A stretch of DNA of 64,000 bases from Pseudomonas poae (GCF_001439785.1 NZ_JYLI01000004.1:248001-312000), one strand, 5' to 3'. Positions 1-11,907 are shown, counted from the stretch's first letter. Numbers and translations: made by a program. Notes: a model not told the origin generated them from the letters alone.

Positions 1-558
1 CAGCTCAAGGGTATCTATATCCTTGCGGAAAACGCCCACGGCCTGGTGCTGGTGGACATGCATGCCGCCCATGAGCGGATCATGTACGAACGCCTCAAGA
101 TCGCCATGGCCAGCGAAGGCCTGAGCGGCCAGCCGCTGCTGGTGCCCGAATCCCTGGCCGTGAGCCAGCGCGAAGCCGACTGCGCCGAAGAACACCATGG
201 CGTGTTCCAGAAACTGGGTTTTGAACTGCAACGTCTGGGCCCGGAAACCCTGGTGATCCGCCAGATTCCGGCGCTGCTCAAACAGGCCGAGGCCAACCGC
301 CTCGTGGCCGACGTTTTGGCCGATCTCATGGAATATGGCACCAGTGACCGTATCCAGGCGCACATCAATGAGCTGCTTGGCACCATGGCCTGCCACGGTG
401 CGATCCGCGCCAATCGCCGCCTGGCCTTGCCGGAAATGAACGGTCTGCTGCGCGACATGGAAAACACCGAGCGCAGCGGCCAGTGCAACCACGGCCGACC
501 GACCTGGACCCAGATGGGCCTGGACGATCTGGACAAACTGTTCCTGCGCGGTCGCTGA
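1..558 (+). CDS. mutL: DNA mismatch repair protein MutL, C-terminal part (5' truncated by window)
   Basis: This is the last 185 codons of MutL; the reading frame is open from base 1, so the start lies outside the window. MutL couples MutS mismatch recognition to downstream strand incision and excision. What is visible is the C-terminal dimerisation domain, including the conserved segment [15 protein letters not shown] near its beginning and the closing motif [12 protein letters not shown] followed by CNHGRPTW, both typical of gamma-proteobacterial MutL. The stop codon overlaps the miaA start by one base (TGATG), indicating translational coupling. The mutL-miaA-hfq-hflX order is the classical one in enterobacteria and pseudomonads. 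Confidence 0.97.
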   Translation, partial: QLKGIYILAENAHGLVLVDMHAAHERIMYERLKIAMASEGLSGQPLLVPESLAVSQREADCAEEHHGVFQKLGFELQRLGPETLVIRQIPALLKQAEANRLVADVLADLMEYGTSDRIQAHINELLGTMACHGAIRANRRLALPEMNGLLRDMENTERSGQCNHGRPTWTQMGLDDLDKLFLRGR

Positions 559-1529
559 TGAGTGCCTTGCCCCCCGCGATCTTTCTGATGGGCCCTACAG
601 CCGCTGGCAAGACCGACCTGGCCATCGAGCTGACCAAGGTGCTGCCGTGCGAGCTGATCAGTGTCGACTCTGCCCTGGTTTACCGGGACATGGATATCGG
701 CACCGCCAAGCCTTCCAGGGCGCTGCTGGCCGAGCATCCCCATCGGCTGATCGATATCCTCGACCCGTCGATGAGCTATTCGGCTGCGGACTTTCGCGCT
801 GACGCCTTGGCGGCCATGGCCGAAATCACCGCGCGGGGCAACATCCCGTTGCTGGTGGGCGGCACGATGCTCTACTACAAGGCTTTGCAGGAAGGACTGG
901 CCGACATGCCGCCCGCCGACGCCCAGGTGCGCGCCGAGCTTGAGGACGAAGCTGCCCGCCTTGGCTGGCAATCCCTGCACGACCAACTGGCGGCCGTGGA
1001 CCCGGTGTCCGCCGCGCGTATCCATCCCAACGACCCGCAGCGCCTTACGCGCGCGCTGGAAGTGTGGCGTGTGAGTGGTCAGACCATGACTGAACACAGG
1101 CTGAAACAAACTGCGCAAAGTGCTGATGCAGACGCGTCTGGTCAATCACAATTGCCCTATACTGTCGCGAATCTGGCCATTGCCCCGGCAAATCGCCAGG
1201 TGCTGCATGAGCGAATTGCGCAAAGATTCACGATTATGTTGGAACAGGGGTTTGTGGACGAGGTCGTAGCTTTGCGTTCCCGAGGTGACCTGCATGCCGG
1301 GCTGCCTTCGATACGCGCTGTAGGCTACCGCCAAGTCTGGGATTACCTGGATGGCAAGCTGACGTCAACCGACATGCAGGAGCGCGGCATCATCGCCACG
1401 CGCCAATTGGCGAAGCGCCAGTTCACCTGGCTGCGCAGCTGGAGCGATTTGCACTGGTTGGACAGCCTGGACAGCGACAATCTGTCACGCGCCTTGAAAT
1501 ACCTGGGGTCGGTCTCCATATTGAGCTGA
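558..1529 (+). CDS. miaA: tRNA dimethylallyltransferase MiaA
   Basis: MiaA transfers a dimethylallyl group to N6 of A37 in tRNAs reading UNN codons. The 323-residue product has the P-loop GPTAAGKT at residues 12-19, the [16 protein letters not shown] segment that follows it, and the C-terminal [12 protein letters not shown] motif, all diagnostic for the family; its length is normal. I chose the ATG at 558, which overlaps the mutL stop, rather than an in-frame ATG at 483 that would add 25 residues lying inside mutL. It is the second gene of a mutL-miaA-hfq-hflX-hflKC run and is probably cotranscribed with mutL. Confidence 0.97.
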   Translation: MSALPPAIFLMGPTAAGKTDLAIELTKVLPCELISVDSALVYRDMDIGTAKPSRALLAEHPHRLIDILDPSMSYSAADFRADALAAMAEITARGNIPLLVGGTMLYYKALQEGLADMPPADAQVRAELEDEAARLGWQSLHDQLAAVDPVSAARIHPNDPQRLTRALEVWRVSGQTMTEHRLKQTAQSADADASGQSQLPYTVANLAIAPANRQVLHERIAQRFTIMLEQGFVDEVVALRSRGDLHAGLPSIRAVGYRQVWDYLDGKLTSTDMQERGIIATRQLAKRQFTWLRSWSDLHWLDSLDSDNLSRALKYLGSVSILS

Positions 1530-1623
1530 GTCCCTGCAATTGCCGTCTATCCTTGGGGGTGTGACGGCCACAAGCTACCCATTTTCCGATTTTTCATTAT
1601 TGATCCTTAAAGGAGTGCGGCAC

Positions 1624-1884
1624 ATGTCAAAAGGGCATTCGCTACAAGACCCTTACTTGAACACTTTACGTAAAGAGAAAGTGGGGGTTTCCATCTACCT
1701 GGTCAACGGTATCAAGCTGCAAGGCACGATCGAGTCGTTCGACCAGTTCGTGATCCTGCTGAAAAACACCGTCAGCCAGATGGTCTACAAGCACGCTATC
1801 TCGACAGTCGTTCCAGTTCGTCCAATCCGTCTGCCTAGCGCAGCAGGTGATGATGCAACTGACGCTGAGCCAGGTAACGCCTGA
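1624..1884 (+). CDS. hfq: RNA chaperone Hfq
   Basis: Hfq is the hexameric Sm-like chaperone that pairs small RNAs with mRNAs. The 86-residue product begins [19 protein letters not shown] and contains the Sm1 segment with [20 protein letters not shown] and the Sm2 signature YKHAIST, followed by a short acidic tail ([11 protein letters not shown]), as in other pseudomonads. A good ribosome binding site (AAAGGAG) precedes the ATG at 1624, so the longer in-frame start at 1540 is rejected. It sits 95 bp after miaA, leaving room for its own promoter, and 12 bp before hflX. Confidence 0.98.
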   Translation: MSKGHSLQDPYLNTLRKEKVGVSIYLVNGIKLQGTIESFDQFVILLKNTVSQMVYKHAISTVVPVRPIRLPSAAGDDATDAEPGNA

Positions 1885-1896
1885 TAGGAGTCTCCT

Positions 1897-3198
1897 TTGT
1901 TCTTTGAGCGCCACGGTGGTGGTGAGCGAGTGATCCTCGTTCACTTGGATGGACAGGACCCTGAGGCGCGCGAAGATCCGCAGGAGTTTCAGGAGTTGGC
2001 AAATTCGGCCGGCGCCGAGACCGTTGCGTTTTTTAACGTGCCGCGTCATCGGCCAACCGCCAAATACCTGATCGGCAGCGGCAAGGTCGAGGAACTGCGC
2101 GATCTGGTCCACGCCGAAGAAGCCGATCTGGTGATCTTCAATCACACTCTTACGCCCAGTCAGGAACGCAACCTCGAACGTGTCTTCGAGTGTCGCGTGA
2201 TCGACCGTACCGGTCTGATTCTCGATATTTTTGCCCAGCGCGCCCGAACCCATGAAGGCAAGCTGCAGGTCGAACTGGCCCAGCTTGACCACATGAGTAC
2301 GCGTCTGGTGCGTGGCTGGACTCACCTTGAACGTCAGGGTGGCGGCATCGGCATGCGTGGGCCGGGTGAAACCCAGCTCGAAACCGACCGACGCCTGCTG
2401 CGGGTTCGCCTGCGCCAGATCAAGGGGCGCCTGGAGAAGGTCCGCAGCCAGCGTGAGCAATCGCGCCGGGGTCGTTCGCGTGCGGATATTCCCACCGTGT
2501 CGCTGGTGGGCTATACCAACGCCGGTAAATCCACACTCTTCAACAACGTGACGAAGTCGGACGTGTACGCGGCCGACCAACTGTTCGCCACCCTCGACCC
2601 TACCCTGCGCCGCCTTGATATAGGCGACCTGGGGCCGATTGTCCTGGCCGACACCGTAGGCTTCATTCGTCACTTGCCCCACAAGCTGGTCGAGGCCTTT
2701 AGGTCTACGCTCGAAGAGTCGAGCAACTCCGACCTGCTGCTGCATGTGATCGATGCGGCCGAGCCGGACCGCATGCTGCAGATTGAACAGGTGATGGTGG
2801 TGCTGGGCGAGATTGGTGCCCAGGACTTGCCGATCCTCGAGGTCTATAACAAACTCGATTTGCTTGAGGGCGTTGAGCCACAAATCCAGCGCGACGAGAA
2901 CGGCGTACCTCAACGGGTGTGGCTGTCGGCGCGTGATGGCAGTGGTCTGGAGCTGCTTGAACAAGCGATTGCCGAACTGCTCGGCAGTGATTTGTTCGTC
3001 GGCACCTTGCGCTTGCCGCAGCGTTTTGCTCGACTGCGTGCACAGTTTTTCGAACTGGGCGCGGTACAGAAAGAAGAACACGACGAAGAAGGTGTCAGCT
3101 TGCTGGCCGTTCGGTTACCGCGCTCGGAGCTCAATCGGCTGGTCAGCCGCGAGGGTGTGGTGCCGGAGGAGTTCATCGAGCAACACACTTTGCAATAA
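1897..3198 (+). CDS. hflX: GTPase HflX
   Basis: HflX is a ribosome-associated Obg-like GTPase that splits stalled 70S ribosomes under heat stress. The 433-residue product has the HflX N-terminal domain with the glycine-rich segment GGGIGMRGPGETQLETDRR, then the G domain: Walker A GYTNAGKST at about residues 204-212, the switch/G3 region LADTVGFIRHLP and G4 NKLD near 317. The start is TTG at 1897, preceded by TAGGAG, 12 bp after hfq; a TTG start may reduce its translation relative to hfq. It is followed by hflK after about 96 bp, as in related genomes. Confidence 0.96.
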   Translation: MFFERHGGGERVILVHLDGQDPEAREDPQEFQELANSAGAETVAFFNVPRHRPTAKYLIGSGKVEELRDLVHAEEADLVIFNHTLTPSQERNLERVFECRVIDRTGLILDIFAQRARTHEGKLQVELAQLDHMSTRLVRGWTHLERQGGGIGMRGPGETQLETDRRLLRVRLRQIKGRLEKVRSQREQSRRGRSRADIPTVSLVGYTNAGKSTLFNNVTKSDVYAADQLFATLDPTLRRLDIGDLGPIVLADTVGFIRHLPHKLVEAFRSTLEESSNSDLLLHVIDAAEPDRMLQIEQVMVVLGEIGAQDLPILEVYNKLDLLEGVEPQIQRDENGVPQRVWLSARDGSGLELLEQAIAELLGSDLFVGTLRLPQRFARLRAQFFELGAVQKEEHDEEGVSLLAVRLPRSELNRLVSREGVVPEEFIEQHTLQ

Positions 3199-3294
3199 AA
3201 GCCTCCTAAAGCGGTTGTGCCGCAATGGCAGGCATTCTGTAGCATTGGTCGGCGCGCCGTGGGCGCGTCTTTGCTTTATCAGATGGAGAGCGCT

Positions 3295-4470
3295 ATGGCT
3301 TGGAATGAGCCGGGTGGCAACTCGAATAATCAGGATCCTTGGGGTGGTAAGCGCCGCAATAATGGCGACCGCAAGGGGCCACCAGATCTCGACGAGGCCT
3401 TCCGAAAGCTGCAGGAAAGCCTGAATGGGTTGTTCGGTGGTGGGAAAAAACGCGGTGGTGACGACGGCGGTCGCACAAGCAAGGGCGGTGGCTATGGCCT
3501 GCTGGGCCTGGGTCTTGTCGTACTGGCGGCCGTATGGCTTTACAGCGCCGTTTACGTGGTGGACGAGCAGGAGCAAGCCGTGGTGCTGCGCTTCGGCAAG
3601 TACTACGAGACGGTCGGGCCGGGCCTGAACATCTACTTCCCGCCGATCGACAAGAAGTACATGGAGAACGTTACGCGTGAACGTTCCTACACCAAGCAGG
3701 GCCAGATGCTGACCGAAGACGAGAACATCGTCGAAGTGCCGCTGACCGTGCAGTACAAGATCACCAACCTGCAGGACTTCGTGCTGAACGTCGACCAGCC
3801 GGAAATCAGCCTGCAACACGCCACCGAAAGCGCCTTGCGCCATGTGGTGGGTTCCACCGCCATGGACCAGGTGCTGACCGAAGGTCGTGAGTTGATGGCC
3901 AGCGAAATCAAGGAGCGCCTGCAACGGTTCCTGGATACGTATCGCACCGGTATCACCGTAACCCAGGTGAACGTGCAGAGCGCAGCCGCACCGCGTGAAG
4001 TACAGGAAGCCTTCGACGACGTGATCCGCGCCCGTGAAGACGAGCAGCGTTCGCGCAACCAGGCTGAAACCTACGCCAACGGCGTCGTGCCGGAAGCCCG
4101 TGGTCAGGCCCAGCGCATCCTTGAAGATGCCAACGGTTACCGCGACGAAGTGGTCTCGCGCGCCAAGGGTGAGGCGGATCGCTTTACCAAGCTGGTCGCC
4201 GAGTATCGCAAGGCACCCGAGGTCACCCGTGAGCGTCTGTACCTGGACACCATGCAGGAAGTCTTCAGCAACACCAGCAAGGTTCTCGTGACCGGCAGCA
4301 AGGGTGGGCAGAACAACCTGCTGTACCTGCCGCTGGACAAGATGATCGAAGGTGGTCGTAGTGGCGCCAGCGCACCGTCCACCGGTTCGAACGCCGCTGC
4401 CAACGAAGCGAGCGCCCGTGCGGCCGCTGACCTGCTGCAACAGCAAACACGTACCAGGGAGAGTCGTTGA
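3295..4470 (+). CDS. hflK: FtsH protease modulator HflK (SPFH family)
   Basis: HflK forms, with HflC, a large membrane cage around the FtsH protease and modulates its access to membrane substrates. The 391-residue product starts MAWNEPGGNSNNQDPWGGK, has the glycine/lysine-rich N-terminal tail typical of HflK, one membrane segment around residues 66-90 (LGLGLVVLAAVWLYSAVYVV) and then the SPFH/band-7 domain with coiled-coil rich in Glu/Arg. The ATG at 3295 has GGAGAG in front of it; an in-frame start at 3217 would add 26 residues with no resemblance to the family. The stop overlaps hflC by one base. Confidence 0.97.
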   Translation: MAWNEPGGNSNNQDPWGGKRRNNGDRKGPPDLDEAFRKLQESLNGLFGGGKKRGGDDGGRTSKGGGYGLLGLGLVVLAAVWLYSAVYVVDEQEQAVVLRFGKYYETVGPGLNIYFPPIDKKYMENVTRERSYTKQGQMLTEDENIVEVPLTVQYKITNLQDFVLNVDQPEISLQHATESALRHVVGSTAMDQVLTEGRELMASEIKERLQRFLDTYRTGITVTQVNVQSAAAPREVQEAFDDVIRAREDEQRSRNQAETYANGVVPEARGQAQRILEDANGYRDEVVSRAKGEADRFTKLVAEYRKAPEVTRERLYLDTMQEVFSNTSKVLVTGSKGGQNNLLYLPLDKMIEGGRSGASAPSTGSNAAANEASARAAADLLQQQTRTRESR

Positions 4471-5336
4471 TGAGCAATAAATCGCTGACCGCCCTGATTG
4501 TGGGCGTCGTCGTGGTCATCGCTGCCTGGAACTGCTTCTACATCGTGGCTCAGACCGAGCGCGCGGTGCTGCTGCAATTCGGTCGCGTGGTCCAGGCGGA
4601 TGTCCAGCCCGGCCTGCATGTGAAGGTCCCCTACGTGAACCAGGTGCGCAAGTTCGACGCACGCCTGATGACCCTGGATGCACCGACGCAGCGCTTCCTG
4701 ACCCTGGAAAAGAAAGCCGTGATGGTTGACGCCTACGCCAAGTGGCGCGTCAAGGACGCCGAGCGTTACTACACCGCGACCTCCGGCCAGAAGCAGCTTG
4801 CCGATGACCGTTTGTCGCGGCGTCTCGAGTCGGGCCTGCGTGACCAGTTTGGCAAGCGCACCCTGCACGAGGTGGTATCCGGTGAGCGTGATGCGCTGAT
4901 GGCGGATATCACCCGCTCGCTGAACACCATGGCGGAAAAGGAACTGGGTATCGAAGTGGTCGATGTACGCGTCAAGGCCATTGACTTGCCCAAGGAAGTG
5001 AACCGCAGCGTGTTCGAGCGCATGAGCACCGAGCGTGAGCGTGAGGCGCGTGAACACCGCGCCAAGGGTAACGAGCTGGCTGAGGGGATCCGTGCGGATG
5101 CCGACCGTCAGCGTCGTGTCCTGCTGGCGGAAGCCTATCGCGAGTCTGAAGAGGCCCGCGGTGATGGCGATGCGCAAGCGGCTGCGATCTACTCCAAGGC
5201 CTACGGCCAGGACCAGGAGTTCTACGCGTTCTACCGTAGCTTGCGTGCCTACCGTGAAAGCTTCGCGAACAAAACCGACGTGATGGTGCTGGACCCAAGC
5301 AGCGATTTCTTCCGCTACCTGGAAAAAGCCAAGTAA
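4470..5336 (+). CDS. hflC: FtsH protease modulator HflC (SPFH family)
   Basis: HflC is the partner of HflK in the membrane cage that regulates FtsH. The 288-residue product begins MSNKSLTALIVGVVVVIAAW, an N-terminal membrane anchor, followed by the SPFH domain (TERAVLLQFGRVVQADVQPG) and the long helical region ending EREREAREHRAKGNELAEG. The ATG at 4470 overlaps the hflK stop (TTGATG) and follows AGGGAGAG; a TTG one codon upstream is the only alternative. It is the last gene before a strong terminator at 5426. Confidence 0.97.
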   Translation: MSNKSLTALIVGVVVVIAAWNCFYIVAQTERAVLLQFGRVVQADVQPGLHVKVPYVNQVRKFDARLMTLDAPTQRFLTLEKKAVMVDAYAKWRVKDAERYYTATSGQKQLADDRLSRRLESGLRDQFGKRTLHEVVSGERDALMADITRSLNTMAEKELGIEVVDVRVKAIDLPKEVNRSVFERMSTEREREAREHRAKGNELAEGIRADADRQRRVLLAEAYRESEEARGDGDAQAAAIYSKAYGQDQEFYAFYRSLRAYRESFANKTDVMVLDPSSDFFRYLEKAK

Positions 5337-5639
5337 TCAGCTCGTCACTGTGCAGGAACCACTCCGTCGGGCGGCTAAAATGCCTGGCGGGGTGATCCTT
5401 TCAGAAAACGGGTGTATGATGCGGCAGCCGGGAAATTCCCGGCTTTTTTGCGTCTGCATGTTTGATTGTTGATGGCCGCGCAGGCGCCACCGGTTTTTCG
5501 AGGAAAGTGCCCGACGAGGCCAGTTGCAGGTCGTTCGTCACGTCGCTCTTGCGCGTGTTTTATGCAAGGGGCGGGTGTTTTCTGCTTCACTCAAGGTTCG
5601 GCCGAGGGCTGGCCGCCCGGATCATAGGGGAATGGCGTA
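5337..5639 (+). other. hflC-hisZ intergenic region without a convincing gene
   Basis: About 300 bp separate hflC and hisZ. It contains the terminator annotated at 5426-5449 and no open frame that looks coding: the 83-codon frame starting at 5462 runs into hisZ in another frame and has no family resemblance. From memory, related genomes carry a small membrane-protein gene (DUF2065 type) at this place; I see no trace of one here. Confidence 0.6.
5426..5449 (+). terminator. Rho-independent terminator after hflC
   Basis: An 8-bp stem (AGCCGGGA/TCCCGGCT) with a three-base loop is followed directly by TTTTTT. It closes the hfq-hflX-hflKC transcription unit about 90 bp after the hflC stop. Confidence 0.85.
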
Positions 5640-6827
5640 ATGGCAACGGTAGACCGCTGGCTGCTGCCAGATGGCATCGAAGAAGTACTGCCACCGGAGG
5701 CTGCGCGCATTGAAGTAGCGCGTCGCCAGGTGTTGGATCTGTTCCAGAGCTGGGGTTACGAGTTTGTCGTGACTCCCCATATCGAGTACCTGGAATCCCT
5801 GCTGACCGGCGCGGGCCAGGACCTGGATCTGCGCACCTTCAAGGTTATCGACCCGCAATCGGGCCGGCAGATGGGCTTTCGTGCCGACATCACGCCGCAG
5901 GTTGCGCGCATCGACGCGCACACCCTGCGCCGCGAAGGCCCGAGTCGCCTGTGCTACGCCGGCAGTGTGTTGCATGCTCAGCCGCGTGCCTTGTCGTCTT
6001 CGCGCAGCCCGATCCAGTTGGGGGCCGAGCTGTATGGCGACGCCAGCCCGAGCAGCGACGTTGAAGTGATCAGTCTGATGCTGGCCATGCTGCAGCTGGC
6101 GGATGTGCCGGATGTGCACATGGACCTGGGCCACGTCGGGATCTACCGTGGCCTGGCCCGTGCCGCCGGGTTGTCCGGCGAAGTCGAGCAGCAGTTGTTC
6201 GATGCCCTGCAACGCAAGGCCATCGATGAAGTCATTGCTCTGACCGAAGGCGTGCCTGCAGACCTCGCCGGCATGCTGCGTGCGCTGGTCAACCTGTGCG
6301 GTGGCCGTGAAGTGCTGGTGGCCGCGCGTGAGCGCCTGGCCAATGCGCCGGCGTCCGTATTGGCTGCACTGGACGACGTGCTGGCCATCGCCGAGCAGTT
6401 GTCGGCGCGTTTCCCGCAGTTGCCGCTGTACTTTGATCTGGGCGAGTTGCGCGGCTACCACTACCACACCGGCGTGGTGTTCGCCGTGTTCGTTCCGGGT
6501 GTTGGCCAGGCCATCGCCCAGGGCGGTCGTTATGACGATATCGGCGCTGACTTTGGTCGCGCGCGTCCGGCCACCGGCTTTTCCACCGATTTGAAAACCC
6601 TGGTGACCCTGGGGCGTGCTGAGGTCGAGCTGCCGTCTGGTGGCATCTGGATGCCCGACAGCACGGACGCAGCACTCTGGCAGCAGGTTTGCCAGTTGCG
6701 CAGTGAGGGTCAGCGTGTGGTCCAGGCGTTGCCTGGGCAGCCATTGGCCGCCGCCCGTGAAGCGGACTGCGACCGGCAATTGATTCAGCAGAACGGGCTT
6801 TGGCAAGTATCGCCACTGGCTTCTTGA
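5640..6827 (+). CDS. hisZ: ATP phosphoribosyltransferase regulatory subunit HisZ
   Basis: HisZ is a catalytically inactive histidyl-tRNA-synthetase paralogue that assembles with the short-form HisG to carry out and regulate the first step of histidine synthesis. The 395-residue product shows class-II synthetase-like elements: [20 protein letters not shown] at the N-terminus, [14 protein letters not shown] (motif 2 region) and [20 protein letters not shown] (motif 3-like). It lacks the C-terminal anticodon-binding domain of HisS, as expected for HisZ. AGGGGAATGGCGTA precedes the start. It is followed 54 bp later by purA. Confidence 0.95.
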   Translation: MATVDRWLLPDGIEEVLPPEAARIEVARRQVLDLFQSWGYEFVVTPHIEYLESLLTGAGQDLDLRTFKVIDPQSGRQMGFRADITPQVARIDAHTLRREGPSRLCYAGSVLHAQPRALSSSRSPIQLGAELYGDASPSSDVEVISLMLAMLQLADVPDVHMDLGHVGIYRGLARAAGLSGEVEQQLFDALQRKAIDEVIALTEGVPADLAGMLRALVNLCGGREVLVAARERLANAPASVLAALDDVLAIAEQLSARFPQLPLYFDLGELRGYHYHTGVVFAVFVPGVGQAIAQGGRYDDIGADFGRARPATGFSTDLKTLVTLGRAEVELPSGGIWMPDSTDAALWQQVCQLRSEGQRVVQALPGQPLAAAREADCDRQLIQQNGLWQVSPLAS

Positions 6828-8171
<1,344 letters not shown>

Positions 8172-8192
8172 TAAGCGATTGATGTAAAAAGC

Positions 8193-8220
8193 AAAAGGGC
8201 TCCTTCGGGAGCCCTTTTTC
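8193..8220 (+). terminator. Rho-independent terminator after purA
   Basis: An 11-bp perfect stem (AAAAGGGCTCC/GGAGCCCTTTT) closed by the stable TTCG tetraloop ends in a T-run. Because the stem begins with an A-run it could also act on the opposite strand, but no gene ends there from the right. Confidence 0.92.
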
Positions 8221-8311
8221 ATGGGCATCTGCCAGACGGCACGACACTTGCTGTGATTCTCTCTTTCGGAGTGCTATCAAATTAATGGCACCTGTGGTGG
8301 AGGGATTCCCG

Positions 8312-10246
8312 ATGTCTGCCGTTCTCTCGGTGTTACAAAGTCGTCTGTTGCGTCCGGTGTTCGTTACTCTGGGTATCGCCCTTTTGGTGCAAGTGCTGGT
8401 CGCCGTCGCGCTGACGCGGAGCACGGTCACGGCGTTGGAGGCAGATTTGGCCGCGCGTCTGGGCATCGACAGCCAGAAGCTCTCAGGCGAACTGGCCCAG
8501 GCCGGCAAAGAGGTCACGTCGAGCCTGGACAGCTTGTCCACCAGCACGCGGCAGCGCCTGACTGCAGGGCTTTCGACGCGGCTGCAGGAAGAGCAGAAGC
8601 AACTGCGTGCGACCCTGGAAAAAGACCTGCAAGACTCTGCCAGCGACATGGCGCAGTTGCTGGCCTCGGTGGCGCCGCGCGCCATGTGGGACAGCGACGT
8701 GCCGGCGCTGTCGGAGTTCGCCCGGCGTGCGCAGCGCAATCCCAACGTGTTGTTCGTGGTCTATGACGACGCCACGGGCGAGCATCTGACCCGCTACCTC
8801 AACCGTGAAAACCCGATCAACCAGGCGCTGCTGGCCAAGGGCGCTGGTGAGCGCGCCCTCGACAAAGTGCTGGATGCGGCCAGGTCCGATCCTGCCGTGT
8901 ACTACGTGGAGGCGCCCATCAGCCCCAATGGGGTCGAGATCGGCAAGGTGCGCATGGGTGTTTCCACCGCCTCGGTGGAGGCGAATCTGCAAGCCCTCGA
9001 TAAACGCTTCGCCGCGTTGATTGCCAGCGGCGATCAACTGGTGGGCGACAGCCTCAAGGGCGCAGCGGCCGACAGCGCGTCCGCCATGGGCGCGCGCCTG
9101 CAATCGGCCCAGGCCACCGCCAATCAGATGACGGCCAACACCACCGATGCTGTGCAGGACGCGGCGGGCACCCTGCGCTGGCGCATCGGCATGGGGCTCG
9201 CCATCGTGGGCTTGGCGGTGTTGCTGCTGATCGCCGTCGTGCTGGGGCGGCGTGTGGTCAATCGCCTGAAACTGTTGATTGCCGCCATGGATGACCTGGC
9301 GGCGGGCGACGGCGACCTGACCCGGCGCGTGCAAATCAACAGCAAGGACGAAATCGGCGCCATGGCCTCGGCGGTCAATCGCTTTGTGGATAAGTTGCAG
9401 CCGATCGTGCGCGAGGCGGGCGATGTGGCCCAGCGTACCGGGCTGGAAATCGGCGCCATGACCCTGCGTAATGCCGGTGCCGATGCCGCGGCTGGCTTGC
9501 AGCGTGATGAGGTCGCCGAGAGCCTGCGCGAGCTTTCGCAGATGGCTGATGAGGCCCAGGCCGAAAGTCAGGCGATGCAGGCGGCGTTGCAGCAGGTGGT
9601 GGATATTCGCCAGGCCACCGACGAAAATGCGCGCACGTCGGCCGAAGTCGGCAGTTTGATCGAGGCACTGGCCGGGCAGGTGCAGGCTGGCTCCCAGGTT
9701 ATCGAACGGCTGGCGCAGCAAAGCGAACAGATCGAGGTGGTGCTGACCGTGATTCATGGCATTGCCGAACAGACCAACCTGCTGGCGCTCAACGCGGCGA
9801 TCGAAGCGGCGCGCGCCGGCGAGACCGGGCGTGGCTTTGCGGTGGTGGCGGACGAGGTGCGTGCGCTGGCCAGCAAGACCCAAAGCTCTACCGGGGACAT
9901 CCAGGCGCATATCGTCGCGTTGCAGCAAGGCGCGCGCGAGGCGGTGGAAACCATCGGCAAGGCCGGGCGCCAGGCCAGCGAAGGCTTGCTGGTGTTGCGC
10001 GACAGTGAGCGTTTACAGCAGACGGTACAGGCCTCGGTGGAGCAGGTGCACGCGGCCATTGGCCTGGCGACGCGCGCGGCCGAGCATCAGGCTCAGGGCG
10101 CGCATGCGGTGCGGGGGCGGGTTGAGGTGATCCATGCGCAGGCCGAGCGTGCTGCGCAGGCGGTGGTGGAGACCACGGCCAGTGGCAAGGTGCTGGATGG
10201 GCTGGCGGCGCAACTAAAGGCCAGCCTGGGGCAGTTTCGGGCTTAG
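8312..10246 (+). CDS. Methyl-accepting chemotaxis protein
   Basis: This is a 644-residue transmembrane chemoreceptor. Membrane segments lie at about residues 10-32 and 294-312, flanking a periplasmic sensor region of about 260 residues that I cannot assign to a named ligand-binding family. A HAMP domain follows (about 313-365, [20 protein letters not shown]), then the helical signalling domain with the hallmark hairpin tip [19 protein letters not shown] at about 485-503 and [21 protein letters not shown] precedes the ATG at 8312; an upstream in-frame ATG at 8285 is less likely. The ligand is unknown. No chemotaxis kinase genes are nearby, so it presumably feeds a pathway encoded elsewhere. 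Confidence 0.93.
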   Translation: MSAVLSVLQSRLLRPVFVTLGIALLVQVLVAVALTRSTVTALEADLAARLGIDSQKLSGELAQAGKEVTSSLDSLSTSTRQRLTAGLSTRLQEEQKQLRATLEKDLQDSASDMAQLLASVAPRAMWDSDVPALSEFARRAQRNPNVLFVVYDDATGEHLTRYLNRENPINQALLAKGAGERALDKVLDAARSDPAVYYVEAPISPNGVEIGKVRMGVSTASVEANLQALDKRFAALIASGDQLVGDSLKGAAADSASAMGARLQSAQATANQMTANTTDAVQDAAGTLRWRIGMGLAIVGLAVLLLIAVVLGRRVVNRLKLLIAAMDDLAAGDGDLTRRVQINSKDEIGAMASAVNRFVDKLQPIVREAGDVAQRTGLEIGAMTLRNAGADAAAGLQRDEVAESLRELSQMADEAQAESQAMQAALQQVVDIRQATDENARTSAEVGSLIEALAGQVQAGSQVIERLAQQSEQIEVVLTVIHGIAEQTNLLALNAAIEAARAGETGRGFAVVADEVRALASKTQSSTGDIQAHIVALQQGAREAVETIGKAGRQASEGLLVLRDSERLQQTVQASVEQVHAAIGLATRAAEHQAQGAHAVRGRVEVIHAQAERAAQAVVETTASGKVLDGLAAQLKASLGQFRA

Positions 10247-10265
10247 CGGTGCTTGTACCGGAGCC

Positions 10266-10346
10266 ATCGCAGGCAGCCAGCTCCCACATTGAACTGCATT
10301 CCAGCGCTGGAACTCGTTCAACTGTGGGAGCGGGCTTGCCTGCGAT
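10266..10346 (+). repeat. REP doublet (REPIN-like), GCCTGCGAT class
   Basis: Two inverted REP cores (ATCGCAGGC..CCCACA and TGTGGGAG..GCCTGCGAT) flank a spacer that itself contains the palindrome TTCCAGCGCTGGAA. It lies between the convergent chemoreceptor and permease genes and may serve as a bidirectional transcription stop. Confidence 0.85.
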
Positions 10347-10353
10347 AGCTCTT

Positions 10354-11907
10354 TCAGCGGCTCAGATACATCCGTGTCGTCAGCAAATACACCGGTAACC
10401 CCGATACCAGAATCAACAACGCCGCATAGGGTGCCGCCGCCGCAAATTCGATATTGGAGGTATGTGCCCAAACGGCAGTCGCCAGGGTATTCAGCCCGGT
10501 CGGACTGAGCAGCAGCGTCGCCGTCAATTCCTTCATCGCATCCAGAAACACCAGCGCAAATGCCGCACCCAGCGCCGGGAAAATAATTGGCAGGGTCACG
10601 CGGCAAAACGCACTGAACGACGACGCGCCCAGAGTGCGTGCAGCCTCTTCCAGCTGCGGCGCAGCCTTGTTCAGGGCCGTACGAATCGGCGCCTGGGCCA
10701 GTGGCAAAAACAGCAGCGCATAAGCAATCAGCAAGAGCGCCGAGGTTTGATACAGCGCCGGCACGTAATGCAGCGCGAAATACACCAGTGTCAGGGCGAT
10801 GACCAGCCCAGGCAGGGCGTGCAGCAGATAGGGCAGACGCTCGGCCCAGATCGCCAGTTGACCTTTGTAGCGCACCACCAGGAGCCCCACCGGCACCGCC
10901 AGCACAAGGCACAGCGCCGCGCCGCCCAGCGAGAGCGCCAGGGACGAGAGCAACGCCTCGCCAATGTCGGTTAGCGGAAACGCCGCCGACGAACCCACCG
11001 CCAGCCAGTACCCGAGCATGCCCAGCGGAATGCCGCTGCCGATTACCGCCAACGCCAGGCAATACAGCTGGCCCAGCGGTGCCCACTGGCCCAGCTTCAC
11101 CTGCCCGGCATGCCGTGCCGCGCCCTGGCCGATACGCACATGTCGGCCCTTGCCGCGCACGCGCAGCTCAAGCCACAGCAGGGTCAGGCACATCACCAGC
11201 AACACCGCCGACAGCATCGCGGCATTGGCATTGCTGAACTCCAATTCGAATTGCTGGTAAATCGCCGTGGTGAAAGTCTGCAGGCCGATGATCGACAGGG
11301 CGCCGAACTCCACCAGCATGTGCAGCGCGATCAGCAACGCACCGGCCAGCAGGGACGGCCACAGCAAGGGCAGGGTGACGCGCACGAACACGCGCCAGCG
11401 ATTCATGCCCAGCGTGCGCGCGGACTCTTCAAGGGAGGGATCCAGGTTGCGCAGGGTCGCTGCCACCGGCAGGAACACCAGCGGGTATTTGGACAGCGTC
11501 ATCACCAGGATCGCCCCGCCGAGCCCTTCGAAACTGGCGCTCAGCGACACCCAGGTAAAGCTGCTGACAAACGCTGGCACCGCGAACGGCAGGCACAGGA
11601 TCACGCCCCAGATACGCCGTCCCGGCAGGTTGCTGCGTTCGAGCAGCCAGGCCAGGGACAGGCCGATGACGCCACACGCCACGGTAACGCCGACCATCAG
11701 CGCCAACGTATTGCGCAGCAGGCCGAACACGTAAGGCCGCCACAGCAAGTGCAGGGCCTGGGCCCAGCCGGCCTGCCAGGCCTTGAGTCCGACATAGACC
11801 AGCGGCAGCAGGCTCAGGCCAACCAGCAACAGCACGGGCAACAGCAGCCAGATCGACGGTCGTTTGCGCCGGGGCATGAGCCTCGACGCCGATAGCGATG
11901 GGCTCAT
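10354..11907 (-). CDS. Ferric-iron-type ABC transporter permease (fused two-domain, FbpB/AfuB-like)
   Basis: This 517-residue inner-membrane protein has about twelve membrane segments and two binding-protein-dependent transport domains in one chain. Each carries an EAA-type loop: EESARTLGMNRWRVF..TLPLLWPSLLAG in the first half and EEAARTLGASSFSAF..TLPIIFPALGAA in the second. This duplicated layout is typical of the FbpB/HitB iron(III) permeases. Its start overlaps the stop of the upstream binding-protein gene by one base. No ATPase gene is adjacent, so the nucleotide-binding subunit must be encoded elsewhere. The metal specificity is inferred from the family and not proven by the sequence. 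Confidence 0.92.
   Translation of the reverse strand: MSPSLSASRLMPRRKRPSIWLLLPVLLLVGLSLLPLVYVGLKAWQAGWAQALHLLWRPYVFGLLRNTLALMVGVTVACGVIGLSLAWLLERSNLPGRRIWGVILCLPFAVPAFVSSFTWVSLSASFEGLGGAILVMTLSKYPLVFLPVAATLRNLDPSLEESARTLGMNRWRVFVRVTLPLLWPSLLAGALLIALHMLVEFGALSIIGLQTFTTAIYQQFELEFSNANAAMLSAVLLVMCLTLLWLELRVRGKGRHVRIGQGAARHAGQVKLGQWAPLGQLYCLALAVIGSGIPLGMLGYWLAVGSSAAFPLTDIGEALLSSLALSLGGAALCLVLAVPVGLLVVRYKGQLAIWAERLPYLLHALPGLVIALTLVYFALHYVPALYQTSALLLIAYALLFLPLAQAPIRTALNKAAPQLEEAARTLGASSFSAFCRVTLPIIFPALGAAFALVFLDAMKELTATLLLSPTGLNTLATAVWAHTSNIEFAAAAPYAALLILVSGLPVYLLTTRMYLSR

Noticed and set aside
5415..5420. TATGAT as the -10 of a small RNA before the hflC terminator
   Set aside because: No -35 at the right distance and the transcript would be only about 20 bases before the terminator.
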